Shown here piece after piece: positions 47,926 through 57,184 of a stretch of 64,000 bases of DNA (positions are counted from its first letter, which is position 1; the number at the start of each line of letters is the position of its first letter). Origin of the DNA: Thermococcus zilligii AN1 (GTDB lineage: Archaea; Methanobacteriota_B; Thermococci; Thermococcales; Thermococcaceae); the NCBI RefSeq assembly GCF_000258515.1, contig NZ_AJLF01000001.1, forward strand, positions 868,001 to 932,000, read 5' to 3'. The translations under genes and the position numbers were made by a program. The notes below the pieces were generated by a model. The model saw only the letters and a list, made by a program, of their open reading frames with translations, did not search any database and had not been told where the DNA came from.

Positions 47926-50373
47926 TCACACCTCCCTTGCCTTCCAGAGTAAAAGGCTAAAGTAAAGGACGAGACCGGCTAAAAGGCCCAGCAGGGGCGC
48001 GAGGCCAATTAACACTAAATTTCCGCTCACGAACCCCATCGACGCGAAGGAGTGACCGTCCAGGAGCATTGAAAGTGGAGCATAGGCCAGGGCCAGCACG
48101 GGTAGAAGGACTGGAACCAGGGACAACAGCGGCTCCTCTCCGTTGGTTCTCATGAGTTCTGCCAGCCCGGACACCTTTTCCCTGTCCCTGAGCCCTGCCA
48201 CTATGCCCGTAATTGCCATCAGGAGTCCAGACAATATAAAGGGAATTACACTCCTCGGGTCTTCAAACTGGGATCTGACATGGGCGGACACGTCTCCCAG
48301 GAACCATGGATTTCCGAAGGCATCCGGGTACTTTGGGGCTATCGTCCCGTTGATCGTCTTAATGATTCCTTCGGTCTCCTCTGAGCTTCCACGGAGCAGG
48401 AGGTAAGCTGGCCGGGGCTCAAGGCCGTATTTCTTTGCAACTTCACACGAAGTCAGCAGGGCTTCAATCTCGAAGGGTAATACCTCAACGGTTTCGTAGG
48501 GAGCGGAAACCTCGTGGGGGTTCTCGTCATCGTCCATAACGGTAAAGGTTAGAACGTCCCCTGAGGTTCTCACGAGCCCTTCATTTTTGAGGTTCTCAAG
48601 ATAGTGCCGTGGAACCACTATCTCTTTTGAGGACAGCTTTGAGTACAGCACTCCAGCAGTTATGCTGATTTCGCTGGTCTTTCTCAGAAACTCGAGGAAG
48701 TCCCGGTCATAGCAGAAAAGCGCGCCAGTTGAATATGTCATCCCCACTGTGTTTGGGGTGACATCGCCCGCCCTCCAGAGTGTTGCATAGGCCACGTTCT
48801 TTTCAGTGACAGCCTCAAGTGTTAGGTTGTAGGCTTTGGACAGACTGTCGGAGTCATAGAATCCAATCGCTCCCGTCGCACCACCAATGTAGTCAGTTAC
48901 GGAGGTAAGTGAGACCAGGGGGGCTGAAAACAGCAGGGAGGTGTAAAGGAAGAGCACTCCAATGGAGGTTACCCCCGGGAAAAGAAGCCTTGCAAGAGCC
49001 CTGTGCTGGGGCTTTCCTGCTCCAAACACGAGGAAAGCGAGCGAGAGTGCTCCAATTGAAATCAGAACTCCCGGAAGGTACCTAAAGGCCACTAAAGAAA
49101 TCAACACGGAAGCGTCAGAACTTCCGAGGGAGGAGAGATGCCCTATGATACCCGAGGTGTAAAGCCTCAGCTGGAAGTTGTAATGGAGAAAAACTCCGAG
49201 AATGCCAAGAACGACCAGCAGGGATGCCGCGAAGGCGTATCCTTTCCCGAGCTCTCTACCGGCAACGAAGTTTCTCAGGACGTAAACGAGCAGGAGGATT
49301 ACAGCCGAAAGGAGAGATGCCCTTTTGTCAAGGAGAAGAGCGGTCAGCGCGAGGGCGAAAAGAACCGTTCCCACGGTTATTAAATCCAGAACTATCCCCC
49401 TCCCGCCGTTGGTCGAGATTACGCGCCTCATCCTTTCCTCGTCTTCCTTTTCCCTCCCCATTATTATGAGCAGGGCAGGCAAGACCGGGAGAAGCAGGGC
49501 AACGTACCCCCACAGGTAGTTCCAGAGGCCCCCACCATCGGAAGACTCCAGGGCAAAAACCCACCGGGGAGTTACAACCCTCATAACGAGGGATAAGTTG
49601 TAGTTGGCCGCTTCCCTGGATAAGGCCCGGTGGATTTCCTCTACACCCTGGCCCCCGTCGGTTATAACTATCACCCCCTGGTTACCTATGGATAGTTCCC
49701 CGAGGTCGACTCCATAGGGCTCGAGGAGTCTTCTCGCGAAATCTGGGGAGGCCATACAGGCGTTGTGACCGGACTTTTCCCACCCCTTCAGGATAGCCCT
49801 GAGAACCCTGCTCCTTTCATCGCTTCCCTGGAGCACCTTAACGGGGCCCACCTTTATGGTAGCAACGCCCTCCCCGTCAGCTTGAGAATTACTGGCAAAG
49901 TGTGTGTAGTAATACCTTATCTCAGCCCTTTCGGTTTTATCCTTGGCCTTCTCGTCCGAAACGTAGCAGTCGGCCCCCTCTTCCCCTTCAAGGAGGGGCA
50001 CTAAGATTATCCAGGGGGAACTCCCGTCCGAAACGTAAAGCGGGAGGTAGACTTCTCTAACATTTATTCCCGCGTTAGCGAACATGGCCCGGGTGCCGTC
50101 TACGGAAAAACCGCTCCCCCGTTTCGCGGGACGGGGAGGTTCTGCTCCAGTTAGAGATTCCCCATTCTTCAGATAGGCGATTACTGGCCCATTGTAATCT
50201 TTTGGAACAAACCGGAATGAAAAGTATTCCCCCGAGAACTCGCCGAGCCTCATTTCGGTCGCCTGGTTTATAAGGGCGCTTGCCATTGCTGGCATTACCG
50301 CGACGAGGAAAACGAGAAGGAGAAAGGAGAGAAAGACCTTGGAATAGTGCTTTGCCACGGGGATGATCCTCAT
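47926..50373 (-). CDS. very large ABC permease-like membrane protein
   Basis: An 815-residue protein with a MacB/FtsX-like layout. One N-terminal helix (17-32) is followed by a periplasm-facing domain of about 260 residues. A block of about nine helices (residues 285-500) comes next, then a second outside domain (about 500-690), and three or four final helices. No family is recognised by name. ATG 50373 follows GGAGGTGTTAGG. With the ATPase it probably works in lipid, lipoprotein or surface-protein handling, or in mechanotransmission, and not in simple import, since no binding protein is nearby. Confidence 0.7.
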   Translation of the reverse strand: MRIIPVAKHYSKVFLSFLLLVFLVAVMPAMASALINQATEMRLGEFSGEYFSFRFVPKDYNGPVIAYLKNGESLTGAEPPRPAKRGSGFSVDGTRAMFANAGINVREVYLPLYVSDGSSPWIILVPLLEGEEGADCYVSDEKAKDKTERAEIRYYYTHFASNSQADGEGVATIKVGPVKVLQGSDERSRVLRAILKGWEKSGHNACMASPDFARRLLEPYGVDLGELSIGNQGVIVITDGGQGVEEIHRALSREAANYNLSLVMRVVTPRWVFALESSDGGGLWNYLWGYVALLLPVLPALLIIMGREKEDEERMRRVISTNGGRGIVLDLITVGTVLFALALTALLLDKRASLLSAVILLLVYVLRNFVAGRELGKGYAFAASLLVVLGILGVFLHYNFQLRLYTSGIIGHLSSLGSSDASVLISLVAFRYLPGVLISIGALSLAFLVFGAGKPQHRALARLLFPGVTSIGVLFLYTSLLFSAPLVSLTSVTDYIGGATGAIGFYDSDSLSKAYNLTLEAVTEKNVAYATLWRAGDVTPNTVGMTYSTGALFCYDRDFLEFLRKTSEISITAGVLYSKLSSKEIVVPRHYLENLKNEGLVRTSGDVLTFTVMDDDENPHEVSAPYETVEVLPFEIEALLTSCEVAKKYGLEPRPAYLLLRGSSEETEGIIKTINGTIAPKYPDAFGNPWFLGDVSAHVRSQFEDPRSVIPFILSGLLMAITGIVAGLRDREKVSGLAELMRTNGEEPLLSLVPVLLPVLALAYAPLSMLLDGHSFASMGFVSGNLVLIGLAPLLGLLAGLVLYFSLLLWKAREV

Positions 50374-50555
50374 CCTAACACCTCCAGGAGTGTTTAAACC
50401 TCCTTAAACGTTCACAGGTGAAGTTGTTACTCCATGACCATCGAACTGCCGAGGCACTGTAAAGTTTATCCTTTAAAAGGCTTATTCTGCATCGTGTAGC
50501 ATGATTACACTCAGACACAATAAGCCCGAACAGGAGAAAATAGCACGCCACGGGT

Positions 50556-51911
50556 TCAGTGCCTTCCCATCTTCGCTATGAAAAAGCTGTTGCAGTCGTG
50601 CCTGTGGGTCCAGGCACGGAAGACCTTGTCCCCAACCTCGAGGAATCCCCTGTCGCCCCAGCTGAAATCGTGGGGAACAAGCCCCAGACCGACCCTATCG
50701 GTGGCAAAGAGCACGTTCTCCTCGTTTTCGTCGATTCTGATTGAACAGGTGGAGTAAGTCATCTCGCCGCCGTCGCGGAGGTTCTCGTAGGCATTCCTCA
50801 GCATGTTCCTCTGAACGCTGATTATTCTCCCGATCTTCTCCTCGTTGAAGTGCCACTTAACCTCGGGGAACTGGCGGTAGGTTCCGGAGCTTGAGCAGGG
50901 CGCGTCGAGGATTATTTTGTCGAACCCCTCTTTATCCCTGAAGCTCTGGCCGTCGGCATGGACCAGTCTGACGTTCTCAATCCCCAAAAGCTTCATCTTC
51001 TCCTTCATCCTCATCAGCCTGTCGTAGGAGTAGTCGACCGCCACTATCTCGCCCCTGTTCTCCATCAGCGCCGCCGCGTGGAACGTCTTTGAACCCGGGG
51101 CGGCGGCTAAATCGAGAACCCTCTCGCCGGGTTCTGGAGCCAAAACGTGGGCAACGTAGGCACTTGCCAAATCCTGAATCACGAACTTCCCCTGTTTGTA
51201 CCAGTCGAGCCTGGTAACCGGGGTTTCGTATTCAAGAACCTTCAAAACGTCGGGAACAGGAGTTAAGGCAGTTCTAACGCCGTTTTCCTCAAGATACTCC
51301 CTCAGCGAGTCAACGTCCGTCTTCAGCGTGTTGGCCCTGACGTAGTAGCGCTGGGGTTTGTTGTTGCTGAGGAGAAGCCTCACAGCCTCTTCGTAGCCGA
51401 AAAGCTCTATTACATACTCCACGTACCAGCGCGGGTGGGAGAAGCGGACGCTCAGCCACTCTATCCTGTCCTTCTCCTTGAGCCTCTCCAGGGCTTTCTC
51501 CACATCGAACTTTTCTATCGAGTGCATAAGCGCGTTCACAAATTTGGCGCGGGAGAAATCGAACTTTTCTTTAACCACGCGGATTATCGAGTCGGTGGCT
51601 ATCGCTGGAGAAACCTTCCGGAAGTGTATCTCAAAGGTCCCTATGCGAAGGAGGTTCGCCAGGTAAGGGTCGAGGTCTTCAACGGTTGAGCCCTTCAGAA
51701 CCGAGTTGATTATGAAGTCTATCTTCGCCCGCCACTTCTCAATCTCGAAGACGTACGCATGCGCCAGACCCCTCGCCTTCTCGCGGTCTTTTCCGGTGAC
51801 CCGCCTGAAGACCCTCTCAAGCGCGTGCTTGGAAGACATCTCGTGCTCCTTGACGAGCATCAGCGCGTCCGCCACCACTTCCTGAAAGCTCACGCGGTAA
51901 AACAGCTCCAT
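50556..51911 (-). CDS. RNA m5C methyltransferase (NOL1/NOP2/Sun family)
   Basis: A 451-residue SAM enzyme forming 5-methylcytosine in tRNA or rRNA. An N-terminal NusB-like RNA-binding domain (about 1-150) precedes the methyltransferase domain: LDLAAAPGSKTFH (motif I), DAPCSSSG (first cysteine) and TYSTCSIRIDENE (catalytic cysteine). ATG 51911 lies about 25 bases after a TATA box (TTTTTAAACC), with no ribosome site, so the mRNA is probably leaderless. Which RNA it modifies cannot be told. Confidence 0.92.
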   Translation of the reverse strand: MELFYRVSFQEVVADALMLVKEHEMSSKHALERVFRRVTGKDREKARGLAHAYVFEIEKWRAKIDFIINSVLKGSTVEDLDPYLANLLRIGTFEIHFRKVSPAIATDSIIRVVKEKFDFSRAKFVNALMHSIEKFDVEKALERLKEKDRIEWLSVRFSHPRWYVEYVIELFGYEEAVRLLLSNNKPQRYYVRANTLKTDVDSLREYLEENGVRTALTPVPDVLKVLEYETPVTRLDWYKQGKFVIQDLASAYVAHVLAPEPGERVLDLAAAPGSKTFHAAALMENRGEIVAVDYSYDRLMRMKEKMKLLGIENVRLVHADGQSFRDKEGFDKIILDAPCSSSGTYRQFPEVKWHFNEEKIGRIISVQRNMLRNAYENLRDGGEMTYSTCSIRIDENEENVLFATDRVGLGLVPHDFSWGDRGFLEVGDKVFRAWTHRHDCNSFFIAKMGRH

Positions 51912-51992
51912 GGGCAGGACTTTGATGGGAGGTTTAAAAATGTGGTGGTGAGGTTTATTAGGCCCTTTGCCTAATATGCACCGGTGAGGGGC

Positions 51993-52265
51993 ATGGAAGA
52001 GGTCAACAGGCTGGTTTTCAACTTTCCCCTCTTCAAAGATTACGAGGAAAAGGAGCGGTTCTTCAAAGTGATAGGCCTGCTCGTAAGTCACCAGATAACC
52101 CTGGAGAAGGCCGCAGAGCTCCTGGACATGAAACTCGAAGAGCTGTCATTTCTCCTTGACAAGCTGGGCGTTGAATATTCACTCCTCGACGAAGAGGAGG
52201 CCGGGCTTGAGCTTTCCAAGCTGAAGGAGATCAAGGAGGAGTTGAAACGTGAGGGTCGTCTTTAA
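51993..52265 (+). CDS. UPF0175-like antitoxin-type protein
   Basis: A 90-residue helical protein. The segment GLLVSHQITLEKAAELLDMK followed by LSFLLDKLGVEY matches the helix-turn-helix region of UPF0175 proteins, which accompany DUF3368 PIN proteins. ATG 51993 is preceded by GGTGAGGGGC and a TATA-like GGTTTATTAGG near 51955. It overlaps the next gene by 17 bases, a typical antitoxin-first order. Confidence 0.75.
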   Translation: MEEVNRLVFNFPLFKDYEEKERFFKVIGLLVSHQITLEKAAELLDMKLEELSFLLDKLGVEYSLLDEEEAGLELSKLKEIKEELKREGRL

Positions 52266-52725
52266 CTCCTCCCCCGTCATAGTTCTGGCAAAGCTCGGAT
52301 ACCTAAAGCATGCGGTTAGACTCTTCGGCGAGGGTTTTGTTCCTGAAGCGGTTGTTGAAGAGATTAACACCAAAGAAGACAAAGTTAGCTCGGTTCTCTC
52401 CGGATTGCTGGAGTCCGGGGAGGTTAGGATAGTTTCTCCTTCCAGAAAGGCCCTGCCCGGCTATTCAGGGCTTCACAGTGGAGAACTGGAGACAATAGCA
52501 CTCGCCAAGGAACTCGGGGCGCTTGTCATACTGGACGATTTAAAGGCCCGCAAAGCGGCGAGATTGGAGGGGCTCAGTGTCATTGGGACGGTGGCAGTTC
52601 TCAGGCTCCTTAAGGATGCCGGTCTTTTGAAGGAAGCTGAGGACGAGCTGTTTAATGCCCTGCGCTCGCTCGGGTTTAGGATACGCCCAGAATTGTTTTA
52701 CAAGATCATGGGTGGTGAGTTATGA
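52249..52725 (+). CDS. DUF3368 PIN-domain protein, toxin-like
   Basis: A 158-residue PIN-like protein of the DUF3368 family. As is usual in the family, the first acidic residue of PIN nucleases is Asn ([13 protein letters not shown]); later acidic positions are kept (E in EAVVEEI, E in [10 protein letters not shown] in [12 protein letters not shown]). Starts at GTG 52249, 17 bases inside the upstream gene. Its stop overlaps the DNA polymerase start (ATGA, 52722-52725), an unexpected coupling of a toxin-antitoxin-like pair with polB. Confidence 0.8.
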   Translation: MRVVFNSSPVIVLAKLGYLKHAVRLFGEGFVPEAVVEEINTKEDKVSSVLSGLLESGEVRIVSPSRKALPGYSGLHSGELETIALAKELGALVILDDLKARKAARLEGLSVIGTVAVLRLLKDAGLLKEAEDELFNALRSLGFRIRPELFYKIMGGEL

Positions 52726-55700
52726 TCCTCGATGCTGACTACATCACCGAAGACGGAAAGCCCGTCATAAGGGTCTTCAAGAAGGAGAAGGGCGAGTTTA
52801 AGATAGACTACGACAGGGACTTCGAGCCCTACATCTACGCCCTCCTGAAAGACGATTCCGCCATTGGGGACATCAAGAAGATCACCGCCGAGAGGCACGG
52901 CACCACCGTTAGAGTTACCCGGGCGGAGAGGGTGAAGAAGAAGTTCCTCGGCAGGCCGGTGGAGGTCTGGAAGCTCTACTTCACCCACCCCCAGGACGTT
53001 CCCGCGATCAGGGACAAGATCAGGGAGCATCCGGCGGTTGTTGACATCTACGAGTACGACATACCCTTTGCGAAGCGCTACCTCATAGACAGGGGCTTAA
53101 TCCCTATGGAGGGGGACGAGGAGCTCAGGATGCTCGCCTTCGACATCGAGACGCTCTACCATGAGGGGGAGGAGTTTGGCGAGGGGCCTATCCTGATGAT
53201 AAGCTACGCCGACGAGGAGGGGGCGCGCGTTATCACCTGGAAGAATATCGACCTCCCCTACGTGGAGAGCGTTTCCACCGAGAAAGAGATGATAAAGCGC
53301 TTCCTCAAGGTAATCCAGGAGAAGGATCCCGATGTGCTCATAACCTACAACGGCGACAACTTCGACTTTGCTTACCTCAAGAAGCGCTCAGAAATGCTCG
53401 GCGTCAAGTTTATCCTCGGAAGGGACGGGAGCGAGCCAAAAATTCAGCGCATGGGCGACCGCTTTGCAGTGGAGGTGAAGGGGAGAATACACTTCGACCT
53501 CTACCCGGTTATAAGGAGGACGATTAACCTCCCCACCTACACCCTCGAGACAGTCTACGAGGCGGTTTTTGGGCAACCAAAGGAGAAGGTCTACGCGGAA
53601 GAGATAGCGCGGGCCTGGGAGAGCGGGGAAGGCTTGGAAAGGGTGGCCCGCTATTCCATGGAGGACGCAAAGGCAACTTACGAACTCGGAAAAGAGTTCT
53701 TCCCGATGGAGGCCCAGCTCTCGCGCCTCGTGGGCCAGAGCCTCTGGGATGTATCGCGCTCGAGCACAGGAAACTTAGTTGAGTGGTTTCTCCTGAGGAA
53801 GGCCTACGAGAGGAACGAGCTCGCGCCAAACAAGCCGGACGAGAGGGAGCTGGCAAGGAGAACGGAGAGCTACGCGGGTGGATACGTCAAAGAGCCCGAA
53901 AGGGGGCTGTGGGAGAACATAGTCTACCTCGATTACAAATCTCTCTACCCCTCGATAATCATCACCCACAACGTCTCCCCCGATACCCTCAACAGGGAGG
54001 GCTGTAGGGAGTACGACGTGGCACCTCAGGTGAGACACCGCTTTTGTAAAGACTTCCCCGGCTTTATCCCGAGCCTCCTCGGAGACCTTTTGGAGGAGAG
54101 GCAGAAGGTAAAGAGGAAAATGAAGGCCACTGTGGACCCGATAGAGAGGAAGCTCCTCGATTACAGGCAACGGGCCATCAAGATCCTGGCCAACAGTATT
54201 CTGCCGGATGAGTGGATCCCGCTACTCATTAATGGAAGGCTGAAACTGGTCAGAATCGGCGACTTTGTGGATAATGCTATGAAAGAACTGAAGCCCATGA
54301 AAAGGGATGAAACGGAAGTCCTTGAAGTTTCTGGAATAGGTGCGATTTCCTTCAACAGGAAAACCAAGAGATCCGAGATCATGCCCGTCAGGGCCCTCCT
54401 GCGGCACCGCTACAGTGGAAAAGTGTACGAGGTAAAGCTGTCCTCGGGGAGGAAGATCAAAGTCACCGCGGGACACAGCCTCTTCACTTTCAGGGACGGA
54501 GAACTCGTGGAGATTAAGGGGGAGGAAATAAAACCCGGCGATTTCATAGCGGTTCCAGGAAGAATTAACCTCCCAGAAAGGCAGGAGAGGATAAACCTCG
54601 TGGAGGTTCTCCTCGGCCTTCCTGAGGAGGAAACCGCCGACATCATGCTGACGATCCCGGTTAAAGGACGTAAGAACTTCTTTAAAGGCATGCTGAGAAC
54701 CCTTCGCTGGATTTTCGGGGAAGAGAAAAGGCCCGGGACGGCCCGTAGATACCTTGAACACCTCCAAACGCTCGGCTACGTCAGGCCCGGGAAAATCGGC
54801 TACGAAATAGTTAACGAGGAAGCCCTGAGGGACTACAGAATGCTTTACGAGACCCTAACCGGAAAAGTGAAGTACAACGGCAATAAGAGGGAATACCTTG
54901 TGCACTTCAATGACATAAGGGGTATAATACGACTCATGCCGGAGAAAGAGCTTGGGGAATGGAAAGTTGGGGCTCTCAACGGCTTCAGGATGGAGACTTC
55001 AATTGAAGTCAACGAGGACTTTGCAAAGCTCCTCGGCTATTACGTCAGCGAGGGCTATGCAGGAAAGCGGAGAAACCAGAAAAACGGGTGGAGTTATTCG
55101 GTTAAGCTTTACAACAACGACCAAAACGTCCTTGACGACATGGAAACGCTCGCCTCGAAGTTCTTTGGAAGGGTGAGACGCGGGAAGAATTACGTTGAGA
55201 TCCCGGGGAAAATGGCCTACGTGCTCTTTGAGAGCCTTTGCGGTACTCTGGCCGAGAACAAACGGGTTCCTGAGATTATATTCACCTCCCCCGCGAGCGT
55301 GCGCCGGGCCTTCCTTGAGGGCTGCTTTATAGGGGCCGGCGACCTTCACCCGGGCAAAGGGGTTAGACTTTCCACGAAGAGCGAGGAACTGGTAAACGGT
55401 CTGGTCATCCTACTCAACTCCCTCGGAGTTTCCGCCCTCAGGATATGGTTAGACAGCGGGGTTTACAGGGTTCTCGTCAACGAAGAGCTTCCGTTTTTAG
55501 ACAACGGCAAGAAAAAGAACCCCTACGTAACTTCAAAGGAAATACCGGAAGAGGCCTTTGGAAAACGGTTCCAGAGGAACATGAGTCCAGAAAATCCCCT
55601 GGAGAAGGTTGAATTGGGCGAGCCTGGTGCGGAAAAGGTCAAGGGGGTCGTCTGGCTCCTTGAGGGGGATATAGTGCTTGAGGGGGTTGAGGAAGTTGCA

Positions 55701-57125
55701 GTTGATGATTACGAGGGCTACGTCTACGACCTGAGCGTTGAGGAGAACGAGAACTTCCTGGCAGGATTTGGAATGCTGTACGCCCACAACAGTTATTACG
55801 GCTACTACGGCTACGCAAATGCCCGCTGGTACTGCAGGGAGTGCGCCGAGAGCGTTACCGCCTGGGGCAGGCAGTACATTGAAACCACGATGAGGGAAAT
55901 AGAGGAGAAATTTGGCTTTAAAGTGCTTTACGCGGATAGTGTCACCGGGGACACCGAGGTAATCATCAGAAGGAACGGCAGGATCGAGTTCGTTCCAATC
56001 GAGAGACTCTTTGAGCACGTTGATTACCGGGTTGGTGAGAAAGAATACTGCGTTCTCAGCGGGGTTGAGGCACTGACACTCGACAACAGGGGCAGGCTCG
56101 TTTGGAAGAAGGTTCCGTACGTCATGAGGCATAAAACGGACAAGAGAATTTACCGCGTCTGGGTGACCAACAGCCGGTACCTGGACGTTACGGAGGATCA
56201 CTCGCTAATAGGTTATCTGGACGGAAAATACCTGGAGATAAGACCCGCTGATATCCCCAAAGATCCCGACATAAAGCTAATAACCCTCGCATCCCCCGGG
56301 TTGCAGGAAGTCACGCTCAAAACTCCGTCAAGGCTTGAAGAGATAACCTATGACGGCTACGTCTATGACATTGAAGTTGAAGGGACCCACAGGTTCTTTG
56401 CCAACGGAATACTCGTTCACAACACCGACGGTTTCTTTGCCACGATCCCCGGAGCGGACGCCGAAACGGTCAAAAAGAAGGCTAAAGAATTCCTGAACTA
56501 CATCAACCCCAGACTGCCCGGCCTGCTCGAGCTGGAGTACGAGGGATTCTACAGGCGCGGCTTCTTCGTGACGAAGAAGAAGTACGCGGTTATAGACGAG
56601 GAGGACAAGATAACGACGCGCGGGCTGGAAATAGTAAGGCGCGACTGGAGCGAGATAGCGAAGGAGACGCAGGCGAGGGTTCTTGAGGCGATACTAAAGC
56701 ACGGTGACGTCGAAGAGGCCGTGAGGATTGTCAAGGAGGTGACGGAGAAACTGAGCAGGCACGAGGTTCCGCCGGAGAAGCTCGTCATCTACGAGCAGAT
56801 AACCCGCGACCTGAGGAGCTACAGGGCCACCGGGCCGCACGTGGCCGTTGCAAAACGCCTCGCCGCGAGGGGGATAAAAATCCGGCCCGGGACGGTCATA
56901 AGCTACATAGTGCTCAAAGGCCCGGGAAGGGTTGGGGACAGGGCGATACCCTTCGACGAGTTCGACCCTGCAAAGCACCGCTATGATGCGGAATACTACA
57001 TCGAGAACCAGGTTCTTCCAGCGGTGGAGAGGATTCTGAGGGCCTTTGGTTACCGCAAAGAGGACTTGAGGTATCAGAAGACGAAGCAGGCCGGACTGGG
57101 GGCGTGGCTAAAACCGAAGACGTGA
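52722..57125 (+). CDS. polB: family-B DNA polymerase precursor with two inteins
   Basis: A 1,467-residue precursor that splices to a 773-residue replicative or repair polymerase, the normal Thermococcus length. Exonuclease motifs: [14 protein letters not shown], and [12 protein letters not shown]. Polymerase motif A is YKSLYPSII. Motif B is split at [12 protein letters not shown] by intein 1, and motif C at YAD/TDGFF by intein 2. The motif A site used by a third intein in some relatives is empty. ATG 52722 follows GGGTGGTGAG and overlaps the DUF3368 stop. It converges on EF-2 with 59 bases between. Confidence 0.97.
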   Translation: MILDADYITEDGKPVIRVFKKEKGEFKIDYDRDFEPYIYALLKDDSAIGDIKKITAERHGTTVRVTRAERVKKKFLGRPVEVWKLYFTHPQDVPAIRDKIREHPAVVDIYEYDIPFAKRYLIDRGLIPMEGDEELRMLAFDIETLYHEGEEFGEGPILMISYADEEGARVITWKNIDLPYVESVSTEKEMIKRFLKVIQEKDPDVLITYNGDNFDFAYLKKRSEMLGVKFILGRDGSEPKIQRMGDRFAVEVKGRIHFDLYPVIRRTINLPTYTLETVYEAVFGQPKEKVYAEEIARAWESGEGLERVARYSMEDAKATYELGKEFFPMEAQLSRLVGQSLWDVSRSSTGNLVEWFLLRKAYERNELAPNKPDERELARRTESYAGGYVKEPERGLWENIVYLDYKSLYPSIIITHNVSPDTLNREGCREYDVAPQVRHRFCKDFPGFIPSLLGDLLEERQKVKRKMKATVDPIERKLLDYRQRAIKILANSILPDEWIPLLINGRLKLVRIGDFVDNAMKELKPMKRDETEVLEVSGIGAISFNRKTKRSEIMPVRALLRHRYSGKVYEVKLSSGRKIKVTAGHSLFTFRDGELVEIKGEEIKPGDFIAVPGRINLPERQERINLVEVLLGLPEEETADIMLTIPVKGRKNFFKGMLRTLRWIFGEEKRPGTARRYLEHLQTLGYVRPGKIGYEIVNEEALRDYRMLYETLTGKVKYNGNKREYLVHFNDIRGIIRLMPEKELGEWKVGALNGFRMETSIEVNEDFAKLLGYYVSEGYAGKRRNQKNGWSYSVKLYNNDQNVLDDMETLASKFFGRVRRGKNYVEIPGKMAYVLFESLCGTLAENKRVPEIIFTSPASVRRAFLEGCFIGAGDLHPGKGVRLSTKSEELVNGLVILLNSLGVSALRIWLDSGVYRVLVNEELPFLDNGKKKNPYVTSKEIPEEAFGKRFQRNMSPENPLEKVELGEPGAEKVKGVVWLLEGDIVLEGVEEVAVDDYEGYVYDLSVEENENFLAGFGMLYAHNSYYGYYGYANARWYCRECAESVTAWGRQYIETTMREIEEKFGFKVLYADSVTGDTEVIIRRNGRIEFVPIERLFEHVDYRVGEKEYCVLSGVEALTLDNRGRLVWKKVPYVMRHKTDKRIYRVWVTNSRYLDVTEDHSLIGYLDGKYLEIRPADIPKDPDIKLITLASPGLQEVTLKTPSRLEEITYDGYVYDIEVEGTHRFFANGILVHNTDGFFATIPGADAETVKKKAKEFLNYINPRLPGLLELEYEGFYRRGFFVTKKKYAVIDEEDKITTRGLEIVRRDWSEIAKETQARVLEAILKHGDVEEAVRIVKEVTEKLSRHEVPPEKLVIYEQITRDLRSYRATGPHVAVAKRLAARGIKIRPGTVISYIVLKGPGRVGDRAIPFDEFDPAKHRYDAEYYIENQVLPAVERILRAFGYRKEDLRYQKTKQAGLGAWLKPKT
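54195..55790 (+). other. PolB intein 1 (532 residues, LAGLIDADG endonuclease, likely inactive)
   Basis: Intein residues 492-1023 of the precursor. It begins with Ser1 (SILPDEW), has block [11 protein letters not shown], and ends [14 protein letters not shown]...LYAHN, followed by Ser+1, so splicing should work. The homing endonuclease has block [10 protein letters not shown] (770-778), but block E reads [11 protein letters not shown] where related inteins have GDGD: the catalytic Asp is Ala872 (GCC for GAC at 55335-55337). DNA cleavage is therefore probably lost while self-splicing is kept. Confidence 0.92.
55938..56423 (+). other. PolB intein 2, a 162-residue mini-intein
   Basis: Precursor residues 1073-1234, inserted in motif C between YAD and TDGFF. 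It starts [10 protein letters not shown] (Ser1), has block [11 protein letters not shown], and ends [17 protein letters not shown] and NGILVHN, with Thr+1. At this site relatives usually carry inteins of about 390 residues or more with a LAGLIDADG endonuclease. Here the endonuclease is absent and a short linker (about 40 residues after block B) joins the two splicing halves. Confidence 0.92.
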
Positions 57126-57184
57126 CAAAGACAAATCCGCTGGAGTTTTCCTGTTGTTTAAATTTTGAAGAAAAGAGAAGGAAA

